DNA of 64,000 nucleotides. It comes from Janibacter melonis. Lineage in GTDB: Bacteria > Actinomycetota > Actinomycetes > Actinomycetales > Dermatophilaceae. This document shows, piece by piece, positions 59,704 to 64,000 of this stretch. Where the stretch lies: assembly GCF_020567375.1 (NCBI RefSeq), contig NZ_JAJBZM010000002.1:393036-457035 (forward strand), written 5' to 3'. Position 1 is the stretch's first letter. Every line of letters begins with the position of its first letter. The notes under the pieces were generated by a model. That model was not told the origin of the DNA, did no database searches, and saw only the letters and a list, made by a program, of their open reading frames with translations. A program made the translations under genes and the position numbers.

Positions 59704-61866
59704 TCAGCCGAACAGACGGTGGTACTCGCGGTCGACGATCTGGGTGACGTCGCTCCAGTCACGCTCGGCGAGGACCCACTCGCGGGCCTGGCGGCCCATC
59801 CGCTCGCGCAGCTCGGGGTCGTCGAGGTAGCGGCGGATCTGGGTGGCCAGCGAGCCGGCGTCGCCCTTGTCGAAGACGAGACCGCGCTCGTCGGCCTTGA
59901 CGATCTCGGCGAGCGCGGCGACCGAGCTCGAGATCATCGCCTTGCCCATCGCCATCGACTCGAAGGGCTTGATCGGGCTGATGAGCTCGCAGACCGGCAG
60001 CGGCAGGCGCATGAGCGGGGTGATCTGGAAGATCGAGAGGTACCGCGCGACGTCCTCGTGGGGCACGCGCCCGGTGAAGGTCACGACGTCCATGACGTCG
60101 AGCTCGCGGGCCAGCCGGTGCAGGAAGCCCTCGTGGTGGCCGTCGCCGACGATGATGACCGCGAAGTCCGAGCGCTCGGTCTTCAGCTGGGCCGCGGCGC
60201 GCAGCAGCAGCTCGATGCCCTCGTAGTCGACGAGGCTGCCGGCGTAGCCGATGACCGTCTTGCCCTGGATCCCCAGCTCGTCGATGAGCGCCTGGTCGGG
60301 CTCGCGCGGCTCGAACTGGCTCGTGTGCACGCCGTTGGGCAGCACCTTGATCCGGTCGGCGGGGCCGCCGCGGGCGATCATCTCCTCGCGCAGCGCCTCG
60401 GTGATGACGAAGGTGAGGTCGGCGTTCTGGACGACGTGCAGCTCGAGCGTCGTCATGTACCGGTACGCGTCGGTGCGGCCGAAGGCCGGGTTGCGCGAGA
60501 TCTTCATGAGGTCCTCGAGACCGCGCATCTCGTAGACGAAGGGGATGCCCAGGCGGCGGGCGGCGCGCAGACCGGCGAGCCCGTTGTTCTGGAAGCTGCT
60601 CGCGTGGATGAGCCCGGCGCGGTGCTCGCGCGCGGTCTCCTCGATGCGGCGGGCGAAGCGCTCGATGTACCCGGCCATCGGCACGGTCTCGTAGACCCGC
60701 TCGCCCGGCTCGAGCAGACGCACGTAGGGCACGCCGTCGACGACGTCGCGCTCCTCGACGACCCGCTTGTCGGCCGGCGACCAGAAGTCGTAGGGGAAGC
60801 CGAGGCGGGTCGCGGCCTGCATGTCCCAGCCGAGGGCCCGCAGACCGGTGAGGACGCCGTGGCTGCGGGTCGCGTAGCCGCCGGAGCGGTGGGGCAGCGA
60901 CTGGGCGAGCACGGAGAGCACGGCGCCGGGACGCGGCTCGTAGGAGCGCTCCTGCGCCTCGTCGACCGGCCAGCCGGTGCGCCCGATGGCGATCTGGTCG
61001 CTCACGCGGGCGTGCAGGGCGCGGGCGCGCTTGTCGTTGCGCTCCTCGATGACCCGGCCGGCGATCGTCTGGGCGGTGTCGAGCCAGCCGGCGCGGGCCG
61101 CCTTCGCCGCCATGGGCAGGACGTTCTTGTGGTGGATCGCGCGCAGGTGGTCCGCGGGGGCGGCCGCGTAGAGCTCGCGCAGCTCGTCGTACCCGGCGAT
61201 CTCGTTGAGCAGGGTGACGGCGGCCTTGAACTTCACCTGCCCGCCCTCCTGCCCGACGGCGAAGGCCTCCGCCGCCTGAGCCTCGCGGTCGCCGGCAGAG
61301 CGGATGCGGGTCTCGGCCTTGATCCGGTCGAGGCTGGAGCGGGTGTAGCTGACCTGCCAGCTCTCGACGTGGTCGATGAAGCGCTGCGCGACCACGGGGT
61401 CGGAGGTCGAGAACCACGAGATGATCCGCTCGGCGTCGCGCGTCGTGCTCGGCACGACCGTCATGGCGAGCTCGCGGGCCCGGTCGTGCAGCTCGTCGTC
61501 GTGACCACGGCGGGCCACGGCGAGGACGAGGCCGGCCGCCTCGGCGTCCGGGCCGAGGTCGAGCGCGCTCCGCGCGTGCGGCAGGGCGAGGTCGACCTCG
61601 CCGAGGTTGAGGTGGCTCCACGCGAGCATCGCGTGCCCGGTCGCGCCGAGCGCCGGCTCGGGCAGGCGCGACAGCAGGCGCACGCCGCGGGCGTGCTGCG
61701 AGCCGTTGACCATGAGCATCCGCGCCTGGGTGAAGACGGCGCGCTGCCCGACCGCGCCCCCGGAGGAGGGCAGGGTCGCGACGGGCCCGAGCGGGGCACG
61801 ACGCACGACGGCTCGTGCGGCGCGGCGCCCTGCGCTCTTGGCGGATGCGGGGTCGATGCTGGCCAT
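59704..61866 (-). CDS. Large GT4 glycosyltransferase with helical N-terminal domain
   Basis: 720 residues. The N-terminal ~320 are alpha-helical and TPR-like (for example HAMLAWSHLNLGEVDLALPHARSALDLGPDAEAAGL, a clear TPR pattern). The rest is a GT-B family 4 enzyme: [95 protein letters not shown] and SPIKPFESMAMGKAMISSSVAALAEIV. ATG 61866 has AAGGA upstream. It follows the GT2 gene by 20 bp on the same strand, so they form an operon. The TPR part may bind a partner or scaffold the machinery. Confidence 0.88.
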   Translation of the reverse strand: MASIDPASAKSAGRRAARAVVRRAPLGPVATLPSSGGAVGQRAVFTQARMLMVNGSQHARGVRLLSRLPEPALGATGHAMLAWSHLNLGEVDLALPHARSALDLGPDAEAAGLVLAVARRGHDDELHDRARELAMTVVPSTTRDAERIISWFSTSDPVVAQRFIDHVESWQVSYTRSSLDRIKAETRIRSAGDREAQAAEAFAVGQEGGQVKFKAAVTLLNEIAGYDELRELYAAAPADHLRAIHHKNVLPMAAKAARAGWLDTAQTIAGRVIEERNDKRARALHARVSDQIAIGRTGWPVDEAQERSYEPRPGAVLSVLAQSLPHRSGGYATRSHGVLTGLRALGWDMQAATRLGFPYDFWSPADKRVVEERDVVDGVPYVRLLEPGERVYETVPMAGYIERFARRIEETAREHRAGLIHASSFQNNGLAGLRAARRLGIPFVYEMRGLEDLMKISRNPAFGRTDAYRYMTTLELHVVQNADLTFVITEALREEMIARGGPADRIKVLPNGVHTSQFEPREPDQALIDELGIQGKTVIGYAGSLVDYEGIELLLRAAAQLKTERSDFAVIIVGDGHHEGFLHRLARELDVMDVVTFTGRVPHEDVARYLSIFQITPLMRLPLPVCELISPIKPFESMAMGKAMISSSVAALAEIVKADERGLVFDKGDAGSLATQIRRYLDDPELRERMGRQAREWVLAERDWSDVTQIVDREYHRLFG

Positions 61867-61886
61867 GGTGTCCTTCGAGTCGACGA

Positions 61887-63764
61887 TCAGATGCTGACGT
61901 GCGTGGTGGGGTCGCCGTAGAAGAGCAGGCGGCCCGTGGCGGTGAAGAAGGTCGAGTCGGTGACCGTCCACGTGTGGGCGAGGCGGTCGTCGCCGCGCAC
62001 CGACACGTAGTTGTACCGGTCGCCGGAGTAGATGCGCACGCCGGCCTCGGCGCTGCGGTCGAGGATGTCGGAGTCGACGGCGCGGGGGATGTCGGAGAAG
62101 CGCACGTCGCGCACGACGTCGCCGGCGAAGAGCATCGACCCACCCTGGATGCGGCGCTCGTAGCGGTGCTCGGAGTCGGGGTAGCGCAGGACGACGGCGC
62201 CGGTGGAGCGCAGCCACACGTAGTGCGCCCACTTCCCGACGACCCCGGCGTCGGTGTACGCGAAGGTCGCGAGCAGATCCGAGAGGTAGCCCGGGCCGTA
62301 GATGTTGTCGTCGTCCATCTTCGCGACGTACTGGCCGATCGCGGCGTCGACGCCGAGATTCATGCACGCGCCGAGCGTGAGACCGGCGTCGGCGTGCACG
62401 AGGGTGAGGTGCTCGACCCCGGCGTGCTGCGCGCGGCGACGCAGGTCCTCGTCGTCGGTGTCGAGGCCGTGGAGCACGAGGACGAGCTCGAGCGCCTCGT
62501 GGCGCTGACGGCCCAGGTTGGCGAAGACGTTGTCGAGCTCGTGGGTGCGGTTGGTCGGCACGACGGCGGAGATCGTCGGCACCGTGAGCGGCGTCGCTCG
62601 GTCGGGCAGCACGGCCTGGGTGATCGCCCGGGCGCGGTGCGCCGCGGTGTGCCCCTGGAGCACGGCGCGCTGGAGGAGGAGGCCCTCGCGGGAGACGAGC
62701 TCCTCCTGGTGGATCCGGGCGACGACCTCGCTGCGCAGGGCCTTCTCGTCCTCGACGCGGGGGACGAGCGCTGCGATCTCGGGCGGGGCGGCGCTCGTGA
62801 GGGAGGTGAGACCGACGACGGGGGTGCGGGCGGTCGCCGCGGCCACGGTGGTCCACGCCGAGCCGGGGGCGCCGTCGCCGAGGTCGACGAGGACGCGCGC
62901 GTCGGCGAGGACTCCGGCCTCCGCGGCCCACGGGCCGTGGGCGACCTGGCGCTCGGCGAGGGTCGGCGGGAGGGTGACCGAGGCGGACTTGCCGGACAGC
63001 CGCACGAGGGCGGCCTGGCTCGGGGCGAGCGGGGCGATGCCGCGAGCGACCTCGCGCAGCGCGGTGTCGTCACCGAGGCGGCCGAAGCCGTCGACGACGA
63101 GCAGGGCCCCGCCGCGACGGGTCGTCGTCTCGTCGTCGCGGGCGAGCCCGGACTGGCGCGGCTGACCGGCGGCGGGCCACAGCTGGGCGGCGGTCCCGGC
63201 GCCCTCGAGGGCGGAGACGGTGGCCTCGTCGACCCCGCCGACGACGTCGGCCGCGACGAGCAGCTCGGTCGGGGGGACGGCCCGGTCGGTGACCCACAGG
63301 GCGATCCGCGCGCCCGCGTCACGGGCGGCCGACAGGGCGGTGACGAGCTCGTCGACCGCACCGGTCCACCCGGTGACGGCGCCGGCGCAGTGCTCGACGA
63401 GGACGAGGTCGGGGGCGGTGCCCTCGAGCGTCGCCCGCCAGCCGTGCCGGTCGAAGGGGTGCTGGCGCCACTCGGGCGCGAGGAGCTCGGCCAGACGCGG
63501 GCTGACCGCGGCGGTGACGTCGAGGTCGAGGGGGGCGAAGGGGGAGTACGGCGCCCCGACGGAGGTGACCGGTCGCCCTTCGACGACCCGGTGCGGACCG
63601 CTCGGGCGGGCTGGCTTGGGCGCCGGTGCCGGGGTCGCGGGCTGCGCGGGGGCCGGCGCTGCGGCGCGGGGGTCGGCTGCGGGCGCCGCGGCCGACGCCA
63701 GCGTGGTGGCGCTGCGGGCGACGGCTCGGCGCAGCTTGGTCACGGCGGAGTCCCTGGTGCTCAC
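61887..63764 (-). CDS. Large GT2 glycosyltransferase with N-terminal extension
   Basis: 625 residues. An Ala/Pro-rich linker (about 24-60) and a ~310-residue N-terminal region with Rossmann-like strands (DLVLVEHCAGAVTG, ARIALWVTD, GALLVVDGFGRLGD) precede the GT-A domain. That domain has TISAVVPTNRTHELDNVFANLGRQRHEALELVLVLHG, GQYVAKMDDDNIYGPGYLSD (DxD-like), GGSMLFAGDVV and DIPRAVDSDILDRS. It is a paralogue of the gene at 55117. GTG 63764 is preferred over GTG 63782 because GAGGAT/GAGGA lies 8-10 nt upstream. First gene of a two-gene operon. Confidence 0.82.
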   Translation of the reverse strand: MSTRDSAVTKLRRAVARSATTLASAAAPAADPRAAAPAPAQPATPAPAPKPARPSGPHRVVEGRPVTSVGAPYSPFAPLDLDVTAAVSPRLAELLAPEWRQHPFDRHGWRATLEGTAPDLVLVEHCAGAVTGWTGAVDELVTALSAARDAGARIALWVTDRAVPPTELLVAADVVGGVDEATVSALEGAGTAAQLWPAAGQPRQSGLARDDETTTRRGGALLVVDGFGRLGDDTALREVARGIAPLAPSQAALVRLSGKSASVTLPPTLAERQVAHGPWAAEAGVLADARVLVDLGDGAPGSAWTTVAAATARTPVVGLTSLTSAAPPEIAALVPRVEDEKALRSEVVARIHQEELVSREGLLLQRAVLQGHTAAHRARAITQAVLPDRATPLTVPTISAVVPTNRTHELDNVFANLGRQRHEALELVLVLHGLDTDDEDLRRRAQHAGVEHLTLVHADAGLTLGACMNLGVDAAIGQYVAKMDDDNIYGPGYLSDLLATFAYTDAGVVGKWAHYVWLRSTGAVVLRYPDSEHRYERRIQGGSMLFAGDVVRDVRFSDIPRAVDSDILDRSAEAGVRIYSGDRYNYVSVRGDDRLAHTWTVTDSTFFTATGRLLFYGDPTTHVSI

Positions 63765-63831
63765 GGGCACACATCCTCGCACCCCGCGTGGCGCGCGCCA
63801 CTCTGGCGCACCGCGCCGGGCACAGCGCAGG

Positions 63832-64000
63832 TCACCAGTCGACGCCCTGGCACTGCCGAGAGCCCCGGGTCTCGACCTGCAGGGTGGCGTGCGCGATGCC
63901 GAAGCGCTCGCGCAGCACGGCGCTCGCTGCGACGAGGACGCCGTCCGCGTCGTCGTCGGCGACGAGGTGCGCCGTAGCGACGTCCATGCCCGAGGTGAGG
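63832..64000 (-). CDS. Cation diffusion facilitator (CDF), C-terminal fragment
   Basis: Partial: the window edge cuts the gene. The last 55 or so codons read in minus frame 3' to the window end, with stop at 63832-63834. Seen: MDVATAHLVADDDADGVLVAASAVLRERFGIAHATLQVE and a C-terminal Cys. This is the cytoplasmic domain typical of CzcD/ZitB-type zinc or heavy-metal efflux proteins, with the conserved HATLQVE strand. Metal specificity cannot be judged. It is upstream of and co-directional with the GT2 gene, probably unrelated to the polysaccharide locus. Confidence 0.8.
   Translation of the reverse strand, partial: LTSGMDVATAHLVADDDADGVLVAASAVLRERFGIAHATLQVETRGSRQCQGVDW

Overview
The window is about 73% G+C. 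It uses GTG starts freely, has many 4-bp ATGA/GTGA gene overlaps, and carries actinobacterial hallmarks: DUF3073 after purM, DUF3151 after fbaA, a HelR-like helicase, an IdeR/DtxR iron box and a 6C-type small RNA. I read it as chromosomal DNA of a Micrococcales actinobacterium, most likely the Intrasporangiaceae/Janibacter neighbourhood. The genus is inference. I saw no rRNA, tRNA, CRISPR array, transposase or phage gene.

Layout. 0.1-10.4 kb: DedA protein, TrmH-type RNA methyltransferase, proline symporter, LuxR regulator, acyltransferase, LysE exporter, an ECF sigma factor coupled to a membrane beta-propeller protein, an aminotransferase and a lipoprotein. 10.5-46.8 kb: central metabolism dominated by de novo purine synthesis (purA, purD, purC, purSQL, purF, purM). 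Between these lie fructose-bisphosphate aldolase, HelR, two LuxR-type regulators with TrmB-like N-termini, a 6C RNA, a SoxR/MFS pair, two tandem secreted peptidases, two MarR/MFS modules and an iron-siderophore ABC transporter. 46.9-63.8 kb: a surface-polysaccharide locus with glycosyltransferases, a Wzm/Wzt-type ABC exporter, a nucleotide-sugar dehydrogenase, WecB epimerase and a large acyltransferase. The far end holds the C-terminus of a cation-efflux (CDF) protein.

How it fits together. The pur genes supply most of the IMP pathway plus the first step to AMP, but they are scattered with local promoters. WecB and the UDP-sugar dehydrogenase could make an aminosugar uronic acid (ManNAcA-like) for an exported acidic polymer. 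The exporter ATPase has a C-terminal region that reads as three cell-wall-binding type 2 (CWB2) repeats, in a protein with no secretion signal. I consider this the most unusual gene here.

Genome-scale signals. At least 14 genes begin 6-8 nt downstream of a TANNNT-like -10 hexamer, so leaderless mRNAs look common. The short motif CGAAGGGGG(ACC) recurs about thirty times by eye, including in coding DNA at the cost of preferred codons. Three intergenic 46-bp palindromes share one scaffold but have arms that differ in a base-pair-preserving way.
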